From positions 1,364,001 through 1,428,000 of the forward strand of contig NZ_JASZYV010000001.1 of assembly GCF_030316895.1 (NCBI RefSeq): DNA of 64,000 nucleotides, written 5' to 3'. The notes beneath the pieces were generated by a model. That model ran no database searches and was not told the DNA's origin. It saw nothing but the letters and a program-made list of their open reading frames with translations. Source of the stretch: Variovorax dokdonensis. Lineage in GTDB: Bacteria; Pseudomonadota; Gammaproteobacteria; Burkholderiales; Burkholderiaceae_C. Positions 50,195 through 59,296 of the stretch are shown in pieces. The position numbers were made by a program, and so were the translations under genes. Every line of letters begins with the position of its first letter. The stretch's first letter is position 1.

Positions 50195-51250
50195 ATGACA
50201 TGGGACGTGGCACTCATCCTGGGCATCGATGGCCTGGCGAATGGGGCCGTTTACTTGCTCGCCGGCCTCGGGCTGGTGCTCATCTTCTCGGTGACCCGGG
50301 TGGTGTTCGTGCCCTTCGGCGACGTGGCGGCCTTCGCAGCCTTGTCGCTGGCGGCTTTCGAGACCGGACGCACGCCGGCCACCATCGGCCTCGTCCTGAC
50401 GCTGGCGGTGCTTGCAACGCTGGTCGAAGTCGGCTCCCTGATCCGGCGCGGCGAAACGTCGCGCATTCCCAAGGCCATCGGGCTGTGGCTGCTGCTGCCG
50501 GCAGTGCCTTGCGCGATCGCCTGGGCCACGGCCCAGTTCGCGGCGCCGCAGGCCGTGCAGGTGGCGGCCAGCGTGCTGCTGGTGGTGCCCGTATCGCCGC
50601 TGCTGGCGCGCGTGGTGTTCCAGCCCATCGCCGATGCCTCGGTGCTGGTGCTGCTGATCGTCTCGCTGGCGCTGCACTTCCTGCTGTCGGGCTTGGGGCT
50701 GCTGTTCTTCGGGCCGGAGGGCTCGCGCACCAGCGCGCTGGCCAGCGGCACGCTGCCGCTGGGCGATGGCTTTTCGGTCAGCGGCCAGGTGGTGCTGATG
50801 GTCGCTTCGGCCATCGTCCTGTCGGCCCTGTTTTTCCTGGTCTTCGAACGCACGGTGGCCGGAAAGGCGCTGCGCGCCACGGCGGTCAACCGCGTCGGCG
50901 CGCGACTGGTGGGCATCCGCCCGACGCGCACGGCCATCCTGGCCTATGCCTGCGCCTCGCTGCTGGCCGGGCTGATCGGCGTGCTGATCGCACCGGTCAC
51001 CACGATGTACTACGACTCGGGCTTCATCATCGGCTTGAAGGCCTTCGTCGCCGCCATCATCGGCGGCCTGGTGAGCTATCCGCTGACGGCGCTGGGCGCC
51101 ATTGCCGTCGGCCTGGTGGAAAGCTTCGCATCGTTCTGGAGCGGCGCCATGAAAGACGCCATCGTCTTCTCCCTGCTGATTCCGGTCCTGCTGCTGCGTT
51201 CGTTCATGAGCACGCATTCGGATGAAGACGAAGAGGAGCTGGACCAATGA
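50195..51250 (+). CDS. ABC transporter permease, LivH type
   Basis: A 351-residue inner-membrane permease with about nine hydrophobic segments. It starts GIDGLANGAVYLLAGLGLVLIFSVTRVVF and carries the conserved cytoplasmic loop ALRATAVNRVGARLVGI that docks with the ATPases. It is the first half of a Liv-type importer. The stop overlaps the next start by four bases. The acidic tail DEDEEELDQ is unusual for LivH. Confidence 0.87.
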   Translation: MTWDVALILGIDGLANGAVYLLAGLGLVLIFSVTRVVFVPFGDVAAFAALSLAAFETGRTPATIGLVLTLAVLATLVEVGSLIRRGETSRIPKAIGLWLLLPAVPCAIAWATAQFAAPQAVQVAASVLLVVPVSPLLARVVFQPIADASVLVLLIVSLALHFLLSGLGLLFFGPEGSRTSALASGTLPLGDGFSVSGQVVLMVASAIVLSALFFLVFERTVAGKALRATAVNRVGARLVGIRPTRTAILAYACASLLAGLIGVLIAPVTTMYYDSGFIIGLKAFVAAIIGGLVSYPLTALGAIAVGLVESFASFWSGAMKDAIVFSLLIPVLLLRSFMSTHSDEDEEELDQ

Positions 51251-53034
51251 TGCGCGCCCATCGATTCCGTCTGCTGGTGGCGCTGGTCATCGTTGCCATC
51301 GCATTGGCGCCCATGCTGCTGGGCTCCTTCGCCGTCTCGCTGATGAACGACATCGGCATCGGCGCCCTGGTGGCGCTGGGTCTGGTGATGCTCACCGGCG
51401 TGGGTGGCGCCACGTCGTTCGGGCAGGCCGCCTTCGTCGGCATTGCCGCGTACGCCACGGCCTGGCTGACCACCACGCAAGGGCTGTCGCCGTGGCTGGG
51501 ACTGGCGTTCGCGCTGCTGCTCACCGGCCTGTCCGCACTGGCCATCGGCATGCTCACGCTGCGCCTGGGCGGGCACTTCCTGCCGCTGTCGACCATTGCC
51601 TGGGGGCTGTCGATCGCGATGCTCTTCGGCAACGTCGATGCGCTGGGCCGGCACACCGGCCTGTCGAACATTCCGCCCATCCATGTCGGCCCCTGGTCGC
51701 TGGTGGATGCGCGGGCCATGTACTACCTGATCTGGTTCGTGGTCGGCCTGGCCTTCCTGTTCAGCTACAACCTGATGGCTTCGCGCCCCGGACGTGCCAT
51801 CCGCGGGCTGCGCGGCGGCGCGGTGTTGCTCGCCAGCGTCGGTGCCGACGCCTACCGGGTGCGCCTCTCGCTGTTCGTTCTGGCCGCGCTGTTCGCTGGT
51901 CTTGCAGGCTGGCTCTACGCGCACACCAACCGCTTCGTCAGCCCCGCGCCGTTCGACGTGCGGGCCAGCATCGAATACCTGCTGATGGCCGTCGCCGGCG
52001 GCCTGGGCAACCTGGCCGGGGCGCTGGTCGGCGCGGCCATCGTGCTGGTGATGAAGAACGCGTTGCAGGATGTGCTGCCGCTGCTCACGCAGCGCGCCGG
52101 CCAGCTCGAAGCCATCGCCTTCGCGGCGCTGTTCATCGCGCTGCTGCACTTTGCGCGCGGCGGACTGATGGGCTTCTTGCGCAAGCTGACGCAGGGTCGC
52201 TTCAAGGCGCCCCAGTCGGACGAGCGCATGAAGGGCGACGCGCCGCCGCTGGCGCACCGCCAGTTGCCGGCACGCGGCACGCCCATCCTGGCGGTGGAGG
52301 CTGCGGTCAAGCGCTTCGGTGGGCTGGTGGCGGTCAACGAGGTGAGCTTCGGCGTCAATGCCGGCGAGATCGTCGGCCTGATCGGGCCCAATGGCGCTGG
52401 CAAGTCGACCATGTTCAACCTGCTGACCTGCACCATGCCGATGACGTCCGGGCGCGTTCGATTCCTCGATCGCGACATCTCGGGCATGGCGCAGCGCGAC
52501 GTGGCCCGCCTGGGCCTGGCGCGCACCTTCCAGCACGTCAAGCTGCGGCCCCACATGAGCCTGCTGGATAACGTCGCGCTGGGCGCGCATTCGCGCACCC
52601 GCGCCGGTGTGGTGCGAGCGGGCCTGCGGCTTGACCGCGCCGAGGAGCAACAGATCCTGCACGAGGCGCAGCGCCAGCTGGCGCGCATCGGTCTGGGCGA
52701 CCGGGCGCACGAACTCGCCGGCAGCCTGCCGCTGGGCACGCAGCGCATCCTGGAGATCGCGCGTGCGCTGGCGGCCGACCCGGTGCTGCTGGTGCTCGAC
52801 GAACCGGCCGCCGGTCTTCGCCGCAAGGAAAAGGAAGAGCTGGGCGATCTGCTGCGCAAGCTGCGCGACGAGGGCGTGACCATCCTCATCGTCGAGCACG
52901 ACATGGACTTCGTGATGAAACTGGTGGACAGGCTGGTGGTGATGAACTTCGGCTCCAAGTTGGTCGAGGGCGTTCCTGCCGCGGTGCGTGCCGACGAGCG
53001 CGTGCAGGCGGCCTACCTGGGGAGCGTGGCATGA
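51247..53034 (+). CDS. ABC transporter permease-ATPase fusion, LivM-LivG
   Basis: A 595-residue fusion. Residues 1-315 are a LivM-type permease with about eight hydrophobic segments. A linker leads to a LivG-type ATPase at about residue 346. Walker A (GPNGAGKS) is at 380-387, the signature LPLGTQR at 494-500 and Walker B (LLVLDEP) at 514-520. The ABC signature is of the LivG variant (LPxGxQR). No frameshift or stop lies between the two parts. Such fusions exist in Burkholderiales. The stop overlaps livF by four bases. Confidence 0.88.
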   Translation: MMRAHRFRLLVALVIVAIALAPMLLGSFAVSLMNDIGIGALVALGLVMLTGVGGATSFGQAAFVGIAAYATAWLTTTQGLSPWLGLAFALLLTGLSALAIGMLTLRLGGHFLPLSTIAWGLSIAMLFGNVDALGRHTGLSNIPPIHVGPWSLVDARAMYYLIWFVVGLAFLFSYNLMASRPGRAIRGLRGGAVLLASVGADAYRVRLSLFVLAALFAGLAGWLYAHTNRFVSPAPFDVRASIEYLLMAVAGGLGNLAGALVGAAIVLVMKNALQDVLPLLTQRAGQLEAIAFAALFIALLHFARGGLMGFLRKLTQGRFKAPQSDERMKGDAPPLAHRQLPARGTPILAVEAAVKRFGGLVAVNEVSFGVNAGEIVGLIGPNGAGKSTMFNLLTCTMPMTSGRVRFLDRDISGMAQRDVARLGLARTFQHVKLRPHMSLLDNVALGAHSRTRAGVVRAGLRLDRAEEQQILHEAQRQLARIGLGDRAHELAGSLPLGTQRILEIARALAADPVLLVLDEPAAGLRRKEKEELGDLLRKLRDEGVTILIVEHDMDFVMKLVDRLVVMNFGSKLVEGVPAAVRADERVQAAYLGSVA

Positions 53035-53762
53035 GCGGCGCAATGCTGGAGATTTCGGACCTGCACGTGGGCTACGGCCAGGTGGAGGCGGTGCGCGGCG
53101 TGTCCCTGTCGCTGAGCAAGGGCCAGATCATCTCGGTCATCGGCCCCAATGGTGCGGGCAAGACCACGCTGCTCGCGGCGGCCATGGGCCTGCTGCCATC
53201 CCGGGGCGTGCTGCGCTTCGAGGGGCAGGACCTGCACGGGCTGGACGTGGAATCGCGCGTGGAGCGCGGCCTTTGCCTCGTGCCCGAAAAGCGCGAGCTC
53301 TTCGGCGAACTCTCGGTGCTGGACAACCTCATGCTCGGCGCCTATGCCAAGCGCCTCCGCGCCGAGGGGCTCAAGAAGCAGCTGCAGTTCGTGTACGACC
53401 GCTTTCCCCGCCTGGCCGAACGCAAGGCCCAGCGCGCCAACACGCTGTCGGGCGGCGAGCGGCAGATGCTGGCCGTGGGACGGGCCTTGATGGCGCAGCC
53501 GCGCCTGCTGATGCTCGACGAGCCCAGCCTGGGCCTGGCGCCGCTGATCGTGCGCGACATCCTCACCATCGTGCGCAAGCTGCGCGACGACGGCGTCTCG
53601 ATCCTGCTGGTGGAGCAGAACGCACGGGCCGCCCTCGAAAGCTCCGACGAAGGCTACGTGCTCGAAACCGGCGAGATCGCATTGCACGGCGATTCCGCCC
53701 AGCTGGCCGACGACCCCCGTGTGCGCGCGACGTACCTGGGCGGCGCAACGCACGATGACTGA
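53031..53762 (+). CDS. ABC transporter ATP-binding protein, LivF type
   Basis: A 243-residue ATPase with Walker A GPNGAGKT at 38-45, the standard signature LSGGERQ and Walker [12 protein letters not shown]. The two ATPase sites of the importer are this protein and the fused LivG domain. It overlaps the preceding gene by four bases and the following ligase by eight, so the transporter genes are in one transcript. Confidence 0.9.
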   Translation: MSGAMLEISDLHVGYGQVEAVRGVSLSLSKGQIISVIGPNGAGKTTLLAAAMGLLPSRGVLRFEGQDLHGLDVESRVERGLCLVPEKRELFGELSVLDNLMLGAYAKRLRAEGLKKQLQFVYDRFPRLAERKAQRANTLSGGERQMLAVGRALMAQPRLLMLDEPSLGLAPLIVRDILTIVRKLRDDGVSILLVEQNARAALESSDEGYVLETGEIALHGDSAQLADDPRVRATYLGGATHDD

Positions 53763-55371
53763 GCGCACCGAGCCCGGCGCTGGCCCGCTGCCGGCGGCGC
53801 AGCGCACCTTGCCGGCCATGCTGCGCCACCAGGCGCAGACTTTCGGGCCTCGGCCGGCGCTCACCATCGGCCAGACCCGCTGGACGCATGGCGATGTGCC
53901 GGAGAACGTCGCGCGTCGCGCCGCGGCCTTGCAGCAGGCGGGCATCGGGCGTGGCGACCGCGTCGCGCTGATGTGCGGCAACCGCATCGAATGCCTCGAG
54001 GCCTTCCTCGCCTGCGGATGGATCGGCGCCGTGGCGGTGCCGATCAACACCGCCGCGATGGGGCCGCAGATCGAGTATTTCCTGGCCAACAGCGGCGCGT
54101 CGCTGCTGGTGATCGAAGCCGACTTCGCCGCGCGCCTGCAGACGGCAGACTTGACGCGGTGCGCGCTCAAGGCCATCTGGCTCGTCGGCGAAGGGCAGGC
54201 AGTGCCGGCCGCCGGCGTGCCCTGCCTGCCGTGGCCGGCCGCGCCGCAGGAGGCCGCCGAAGCGGCCGACGTGGGTCCGGGCGACACGCTGGCGATCCTC
54301 TACACCTCGGGCACCACCGGACCGTCGAAGGGCGTGCTGTGCCCGCATGCGCAGTACTACTGGTGGGGCGTGCATTCGCTGGGCATCCTGGGTGTCGGGC
54401 AGGACGACGTGTTGGCCACCACCTTGCCGCTTTTCCACATCAATGCGCTCAACACTTTCGCGCAGGCGGCGCTGAGCGGGGCGGAGGTGGTTTTCCTGCC
54501 TCGGTTCTCGGCCTCCGGCTTCTGGCCGGCCATGCGCGCGACCGGCGCGACGGTGGTCTACCTGCTCGGCGCGATGGTGCCGATCCTGCTCGCGCAGCCG
54601 GCGGGCGAGGGCGAACGCGGCCACCGCGTCCGCCTGGGGCTCGGCCCGGGCGTGCCGGCCGCCGCGGCCGCGGAGTTTCAAGAGCGCACCGGCGTGCGGC
54701 TGCTCGAAGGCTACGGATCGACCGAGACCAACTTCGTCATCGCCTCGCGCCCGGATGCGCCGCGCGGCGGCGTGATGGGCTGGCTGCAGCCGGGCTTCGA
54801 GGCCCGCGTAGCCGACGCCCACGACGCCGAACTGCCCGACGGCCAGGCCGGCGAGCTGCTGCTTCGGGCCAGCGAACCCTTTGCCTTCGCCGCGGGCTAC
54901 TTCAACATGCCCGACAAGACGGTGGAGGCCTGGCGCAACCTGTGGTTCCACACCGGCGATCGGGTGGTGCGCGAGGCCGACGGTGCGTTCCGCTTCATCG
55001 ACCGCATGAAAGATGCGATCCGCCGTCGCGGCGAGAACATCTCTTCGTTCGAGGTGGAACAGGTGCTGCTGTCGCACGCGCGCGTGGCAACGGTGGCGGT
55101 CTATCCGGTGCAGTCCGAACTGGCCGAGGACGAGGTGATGGCGGCCGTCATCGTCCAGCCCGGCGGCGCGGCGGCGGATGCGCAGGCGCTGGCGAGCGAG
55201 CTGGCGGCCTGGTGCGAATCGCGCCTGCCGTATTTCGCCATTCCGCGCTTCATCGACATCGTCGACGACCTGCCGCGCACCGAGAATGGCAAGGTGCAGA
55301 AATTCAAGCTGCGCGAACGCGGCGTCACGCCCACGACGTGGGACCGTCAGCCGAAAGGAAGACGCACATGA
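53755..55371 (+). CDS. Acyl-CoA ligase (AMP-forming), second copy
   Basis: A 538-residue adenylate-forming ligase. The ATP loop is [11 protein letters not shown] at 183-193, then [10 protein letters not shown] and the lysine-containing end [14 protein letters not shown]. It differs clearly from the copy at 39025-40650. It could activate a second acid of the pathway, for example anthranilate or another aryl acid taken up by the transporter. The start ATG lies inside the end of livF. The substrate is not evident from sequence. Confidence 0.82.
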   Translation: MTERTEPGAGPLPAAQRTLPAMLRHQAQTFGPRPALTIGQTRWTHGDVPENVARRAAALQQAGIGRGDRVALMCGNRIECLEAFLACGWIGAVAVPINTAAMGPQIEYFLANSGASLLVIEADFAARLQTADLTRCALKAIWLVGEGQAVPAAGVPCLPWPAAPQEAAEAADVGPGDTLAILYTSGTTGPSKGVLCPHAQYYWWGVHSLGILGVGQDDVLATTLPLFHINALNTFAQAALSGAEVVFLPRFSASGFWPAMRATGATVVYLLGAMVPILLAQPAGEGERGHRVRLGLGPGVPAAAAAEFQERTGVRLLEGYGSTETNFVIASRPDAPRGGVMGWLQPGFEARVADAHDAELPDGQAGELLLRASEPFAFAAGYFNMPDKTVEAWRNLWFHTGDRVVREADGAFRFIDRMKDAIRRRGENISSFEVEQVLLSHARVATVAVYPVQSELAEDEVMAAVIVQPGGAAADAQALASELAAWCESRLPYFAIPRFIDIVDDLPRTENGKVQKFKLRERGVTPTTWDRQPKGRRT

Positions 55372-56147
55372 CCCAACACCATCCCCTGAAAGACAAGCAT
55401 GCGCTGGTGACCGGCGCGGCACGCGGCATCGGTGCCGAGATCGCGCGCACGCTGGCCGCCGACGGCGCGCGTGTCACCTTGCTCGGCCGCAATCGCGAGG
55501 CGCTGCTGCACCTGGCACGCAGCCTTCCGGGCGACGGGCATTCGGTCGCGGTGGCCGACGTGTCGGATCCCGCATCGGTGGCGGCTGCCTTCGAATCCGC
55601 GCGTTCCGCGTGCGGCCCCGTCGCCATCCTGGTGAACAACGCGGGCCAGGCCGAGAGCGCACCGTTCCACAAGACCTCGATCGAACTGTGGCAGCGCATG
55701 ATCGCGGTCAACCTGACCGGCAGCTTCCTGTGCGCGCAGGCGGCGCTGCCCGACATGCTGGCCGGTGGCTGGGGCCGCATCGTCAACATCGCCAGCACGG
55801 CCGGCCAGCGCGGCTATGCCTATGTCAGCGCCTACGTGGCCGCCAAGCACGGCGTCGTGGGCATGACGCGATCGCTGGCACTCGAGGTCGCGAAGAAGGG
55901 CATCACCGTCAATGCCGTGTGCCCCGGCTATACCGACACCGACATCCTGCGCGAAAGCGTGGCCAACGTGGTCGCCAAGACCGGCCGCAGCGAGGCGCAG
56001 GCGCTGGCCGAGTTCGCCGCCGGCAATCCGCAGCAGCGCATCATCTCGCCGGCCGAAGTGGCCGATGCGGTGCGGTGGCTGTGCGGGCAGGGCGCGGCCT
56101 CGATCAATGGGCAATCCATCTCGGTGTCGGGCGGGGAGGTGATGTGA
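55368..56147 (+). CDS. Short-chain dehydrogenase/reductase, second copy
   Basis: A 259-residue classical SDR. The nucleotide loop is TGAARGIG, the catalytic Ser is in NIASTAG and the YVAAK motif holds Tyr and Lys. The sequence resembles 3-hydroxybutyrate dehydrogenase or 2-hydroxycyclohexanecarboxyl-CoA dehydrogenase types. It may act on a hydroxyacyl-CoA or on dioxindole. It is coupled to the ligase by a four-base overlap and to the thioesterase likewise. Confidence 0.82.
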   Translation: MTQHHPLKDKHALVTGAARGIGAEIARTLAADGARVTLLGRNREALLHLARSLPGDGHSVAVADVSDPASVAAAFESARSACGPVAILVNNAGQAESAPFHKTSIELWQRMIAVNLTGSFLCAQAALPDMLAGGWGRIVNIASTAGQRGYAYVSAYVAAKHGVVGMTRSLALEVAKKGITVNAVCPGYTDTDILRESVANVVAKTGRSEAQALAEFAAGNPQQRIISPAEVADAVRWLCGQGAASINGQSISVSGGEVM

Positions 56148-56590
56148 GCATCTTCCAGCGCGAGCGGTTGATCCGCTTTTCCGACTGCGACCCGGCCGGC
56201 ATCGTCTTCTACCCCCAGTACTTCGTGATGTTCAACGGCCTCGTGGAGGACTGGGTCGAGGAAGGGCTGGGCGTGGGCTTCCGGCGCCTGGTCATCGACC
56301 GCAGGATCGGCTTGCCCACCGTCAGGCTGGAGGCGGACTTTCGGGCCATCAGCCGAATGGGCGACCGGGTGCTGCTGGCGCTGGAAGTGCAGCGGCTGGG
56401 CGGACGCTCGATCCGGCTGTCCTCACGCTGCACGGGTGTGGACGACGGCGAACTGCGCATGCAGATGCGCCAGGTGCTGGTGACGACGTCGCTGGACACG
56501 CATCAGGCGATCGACGTGCCGGACGACCTGCGTGCGGCCATCGAGTCGCTGATGGGCGTGAAGACGTCCGACGAGCGCGACGCCGGCTAG
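56144..56590 (+). CDS. 4HBT-family acyl-CoA thioesterase
   Basis: A 148-residue hot-dog-fold protein beginning with GTG at 56144. The catalytic segment FSDCDPAGIVFYPQYF has the conserved Asp16, as in 4-hydroxybenzoyl-CoA thioesterase. In this locus it could release anthranilate from 2-aminobenzoyl-CoA. It overlaps the SDR by four bases and is the last gene of the locus. It is convergent with ppk2, about 14 bases away. Confidence 0.84.
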   Translation: MSIFQRERLIRFSDCDPAGIVFYPQYFVMFNGLVEDWVEEGLGVGFRRLVIDRRIGLPTVRLEADFRAISRMGDRVLLALEVQRLGGRSIRLSSRCTGVDDGELRMQMRQVLVTTSLDTHQAIDVPDDLRAAIESLMGVKTSDERDAG

Positions 56591-56604
56591 CGAGCCCTGG
56601 CGGC

Positions 56605-57420
56605 TCACTCCACCACGAGCCCCTTGAGCGCAGGATCGGCGGGCGGGAAGCTCAGGTCCATGCGCTTGAGCGTCTTGATCAAAAGGCGCGCCACCATCAG
56701 GTTGCGGTGCAGCTTGTTGTTCGACGGAATGACGTGCCACGGCGCATGCTCGGTCGAGGTATGGGCCAGTGCGCGCTCGTAGGCCTGCTGATAGGCGCTC
56801 CACTTCTTTCGAACCTCAAGGTCGCCGCGCGAGAACTTCCAGTTCTTGTCCGGCTCGTCGATGCGCTCCTGAAGGCGCTGGCGCTGCTCGTCCTGCCCGA
56901 TGTGCAGCATGCACTTGATGACGGTGGTGCCGGTTTCGACCAGCAGCCGTTCGAAGTCGTTGATCTGCCGGTAGCGGCGCTGCGCCTCCGCCCGGTCGAT
57001 CCACTTCTCGACCACCGGCACCAGCACGTCTTCGTAGTGGCTGCGGTTCCAGACCATCAACTGGCCCGCCGCGGGGACCACCGCATGGCAGCGCCACAGG
57101 TAGTCGTGCGACAGCTCGATCTCGCCGGGCGCCTTGAAGGCGTAGACGCGAACGCCCAGCGGCGACGTGCGCGAGAACACCCAGCGGATGGTGCCGTCCT
57201 TGCCGCTGGTGTCCATGCCCTGCAGCACGAGCAGAACCTTGCGTCTGCCTTCGGCATGCAGCTTGTTCTGCAGCTTGTCCAGCTCCTTGGCCATGGCTTC
57301 GAGATTGCCTTGGTCGACGTCTTCGCTGCCCTCGGAAAAGGGAATGTCGTTCGGGTCGATGGCGCGCAGCCTGAAATCGCCGTCGGTCGGGACGCGGTAC
57401 GGCTTGAACTTGTTGCTCAT
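56605..57420 (-). CDS. Polyphosphate kinase 2 family protein
   Basis: A 271-residue PPK2-family kinase. Walker A (GMDTSGKDG) is at 68-76 and the conserved WNRSHYEDVLV lies near residue 125. It transfers phosphate between polyphosphate and nucleotides; class I, II or III cannot be decided by eye, although the one-domain size fits class III or I. The ATG at 57420 is standard. It is the last gene of a minus-strand run after the S4 protein. Confidence 0.88.
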   Translation of the reverse strand: MSNKFKPYRVPTDGDFRLRAIDPNDIPFSEGSEDVDQGNLEAMAKELDKLQNKLHAEGRRKVLLVLQGMDTSGKDGTIRWVFSRTSPLGVRVYAFKAPGEIELSHDYLWRCHAVVPAAGQLMVWNRSHYEDVLVPVVEKWIDRAEAQRRYRQINDFERLLVETGTTVIKCMLHIGQDEQRQRLQERIDEPDKNWKFSRGDLEVRKKWSAYQQAYERALAHTSTEHAPWHVIPSNNKLHRNLMVARLLIKTLKRMDLSFPPADPALKGLVVE

Positions 57421-57435
57421 GCGTGATGCCTGGTT

Positions 57436-57876
57436 CTAGGAATTGGATCCGACGTCGCCGTCGTCGTCGATGCTGGCGCTCCAGCGCGAGCCCCAGGCGC
57501 TGCCGCGTGCCTTGTCGAGGTCGCGCCGCTGGCGTTTGGTGGGTCGGCCCTGCTCGATGGCGAGCGCCGGTTCGCTGGCCAGCCGGCGCTGCTCGCGGAA
57601 CGCGGCCTGCGCCGCCAGGCTCTCGGCGGTTTCTTCATACAACTGCTGGGCGACCGGAGCCGGCCCACGGACGCCGCTGATGCCCAGCACGCGAACGGTG
57701 CGCGTCACGGCGCCCTGGCGATAGCTGACCTCGTCACCCACTTTGACCTCGCGAGAGGCCTTGGCCACTTCGCCATTGACCTGGACGCGGTTCTTGCCGA
57801 TCTCCTCGGCGGCCAACGAACGGGTCTTGCAAAAGCGTGCGGCCCACAGCCATTTGTCGATGCGCAATCTCTCCAT
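57436..57876 (-). CDS. hslR: S4-domain RNA-binding protein, Hsp15 (HslR) type
   Basis: A 146-residue protein. The S4 domain starts MERLRIDKWLWAARFCKTRSLA and includes NRVQVNGEVAKASREVKVGDEV. The C-terminal half is basic and probably binds RNA. In E. coli, Hsp15 recycles 50S subunits that carry a peptidyl-tRNA. The ATG at 57876 is the family start; it follows the sensor kinase stop by four bases, which is close enough for coupled translation. Confidence 0.85.
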   Translation of the reverse strand: MERLRIDKWLWAARFCKTRSLAAEEIGKNRVQVNGEVAKASREVKVGDEVSYRQGAVTRTVRVLGISGVRGPAPVAQQLYEETAESLAAQAAFREQRRLASEPALAIEQGRPTKRQRRDLDKARGSAWGSRWSASIDDDGDVGSNS

Positions 57877-57880
57877 GGCG

Positions 57881-59296
57881 CTATTGTCCGCCCGCCTGGT
57901 GCAGGGGCAAGCGTACGGTGGCGACAAGGCCCTTGGCGCCCGGGCGATTGTCCAGAGACAGGCTGCCGCCCAGCGCCAGCACGATCTCCTTGCAGATGGC
58001 CAGCCCGAGGCCCGAGCCCTTGGCCACGTCGCCAGCCGCGAAGGGCGCGAACAGGCGACTGCGCAGTTCCGCCGAGATGCCCGGGCCCTCGTCGGTGATG
58101 GTCAGGTTGGCCCATTGCGCGTCGGCCTCGCGGCGAGGGTGCAGGTCGATGTCGAGGCGACCGCCTTCAGGACTGTGCTTGATGGCGTTGTGCAACAGGT
58201 TGCGCGACAGCTCGGCCAGCATCCACTGGTGCGCGTGAATCGGCACCGGGGCCGTCTCGATGCCCACGTCGAGCGCCTTCTCCGCCATGAGCGGCGACAG
58301 GTCGAGCACGATGCCGCGCAGCACCTGCGCGAAGTCGAGCACCACCGATTCGGGCTGCTGCCGAAGCTGCTCCACCTTGGCCAGCGAAAGCATCTGGTTG
58401 GCCAGCTGCGTGGCGCGTTCGGTGGTCAGGCGAATTTCTTCCAGCGCCTCTTCGGGCGAGACGTCGCCGCGCTGGGCCGATTGCACCTGCGCCTTGAGCA
58501 CGGCCAGCGGCGTGCGCAACTGGTGCGCGCTGTCGCGCACGAAGCGCTTCTGGTGGTCCAGCAGGTGCTGCAGGCGCCCCATGACGGAGGTGGTGGCATC
58601 CACCAGCGGCCGCAGTTCGCGCGGCGCGTCCGGCGCGTCGATGGGCGAGAGGTCGTCATCCGCCCGCGCCTCGATGGCCTTGCCCAGGGCGCGCACGGGC
58701 TGGGTGGCGCGCTGCACCACGAGCACCGTCACGCCGGCCACCACGGCCAGCAGCAGCAACTGGCGCCACAGCATGTCGATGAGCAGCTTGCGCGCCAGGG
58801 TCTCGCGCAGCTCCAGCGTCTCGGCCACCTGCACCACCGCCATCGCTCGGCCTTCGTTGCTCACCACCGGCTGCAGCAGCACTGCCACGCGCACAGGGCG
58901 TTCGCGGAATTGGCCGTCATAGAAGTCGACCAGTGCCGCGTAGGGCGGCCGCGCGGGGATCCTGCCGTGCCAGGGCGGCAGTTCCGCGAAGCCGGTGACC
59001 AGTTTTCCGTCGAGCGTGGAGACCCGATAGAACAGGCGGCTTTGCGTGTCGGCCTCGAAGGCTTCGAGCGCGGAGTAGGGCACCGTGGAGCGCAACTGCG
59101 CTTCGGCGTCGAAGCCCCGCACGTCAAGCTGCTCGCCGATGGTCTTGGCCGACGCGAGCAGCGTGCGGTCGTAGGCGGTGGTGGCCGCGATGCGGCTTTG
59201 CCGGTACAGGCTCACGCTGTTGATGACGATGAACACGGCAATCGGGACGAGGATGCCGATCAGCAGCGTGGCGCGCAACGAGCGCGGTGCCTTCAC
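57881..59296 (-). CDS. tctE: Sensor histidine kinase of TctE type
   Basis: A 471-residue membrane kinase. TM segments lie at about 8-28 and 176-196 with a periplasmic sensor loop between, and a HAMP-like linker follows. The HisKA phosphorylation site is His258 in FVRDSAHQLRTPL. The ATPase boxes are NLLHNAIKHS, DEGPGIS and GSGLGLAI. It is the likely partner of the response regulator upstream, with a four-base overlap. Given the adjacent tctCBA genes, it is the TctE-type sensor of tricarboxylates. Confidence 0.87.
   Translation of the reverse strand: MKAPRSLRATLLIGILVPIAVFIVINSVSLYRQSRIAATTAYDRTLLASAKTIGEQLDVRGFDAEAQLRSTVPYSALEAFEADTQSRLFYRVSTLDGKLVTGFAELPPWHGRIPARPPYAALVDFYDGQFRERPVRVAVLLQPVVSNEGRAMAVVQVAETLELRETLARKLLIDMLWRQLLLLAVVAGVTVLVVQRATQPVRALGKAIEARADDDLSPIDAPDAPRELRPLVDATTSVMGRLQHLLDHQKRFVRDSAHQLRTPLAVLKAQVQSAQRGDVSPEEALEEIRLTTERATQLANQMLSLAKVEQLRQQPESVVLDFAQVLRGIVLDLSPLMAEKALDVGIETAPVPIHAHQWMLAELSRNLLHNAIKHSPEGGRLDIDLHPRREADAQWANLTITDEGPGISAELRSRLFAPFAAGDVAKGSGLGLAICKEIVLALGGSLSLDNRPGAKGLVATVRLPLHQAGGQ

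Noticed and set aside
31837..56590. The auxin-like island as a recent integrative element
   Set aside because: No integrase, transposase, tRNA or direct repeat marks either edge and base composition looks like the surroundings.
56592..56606. GAGCC and GGCTC inverted repeat between the thioesterase and ppk2 as a bidirectional terminator
   Set aside because: The stem is only five bases, with no T-tract, and its right arm overlaps the ppk2 stop codon.
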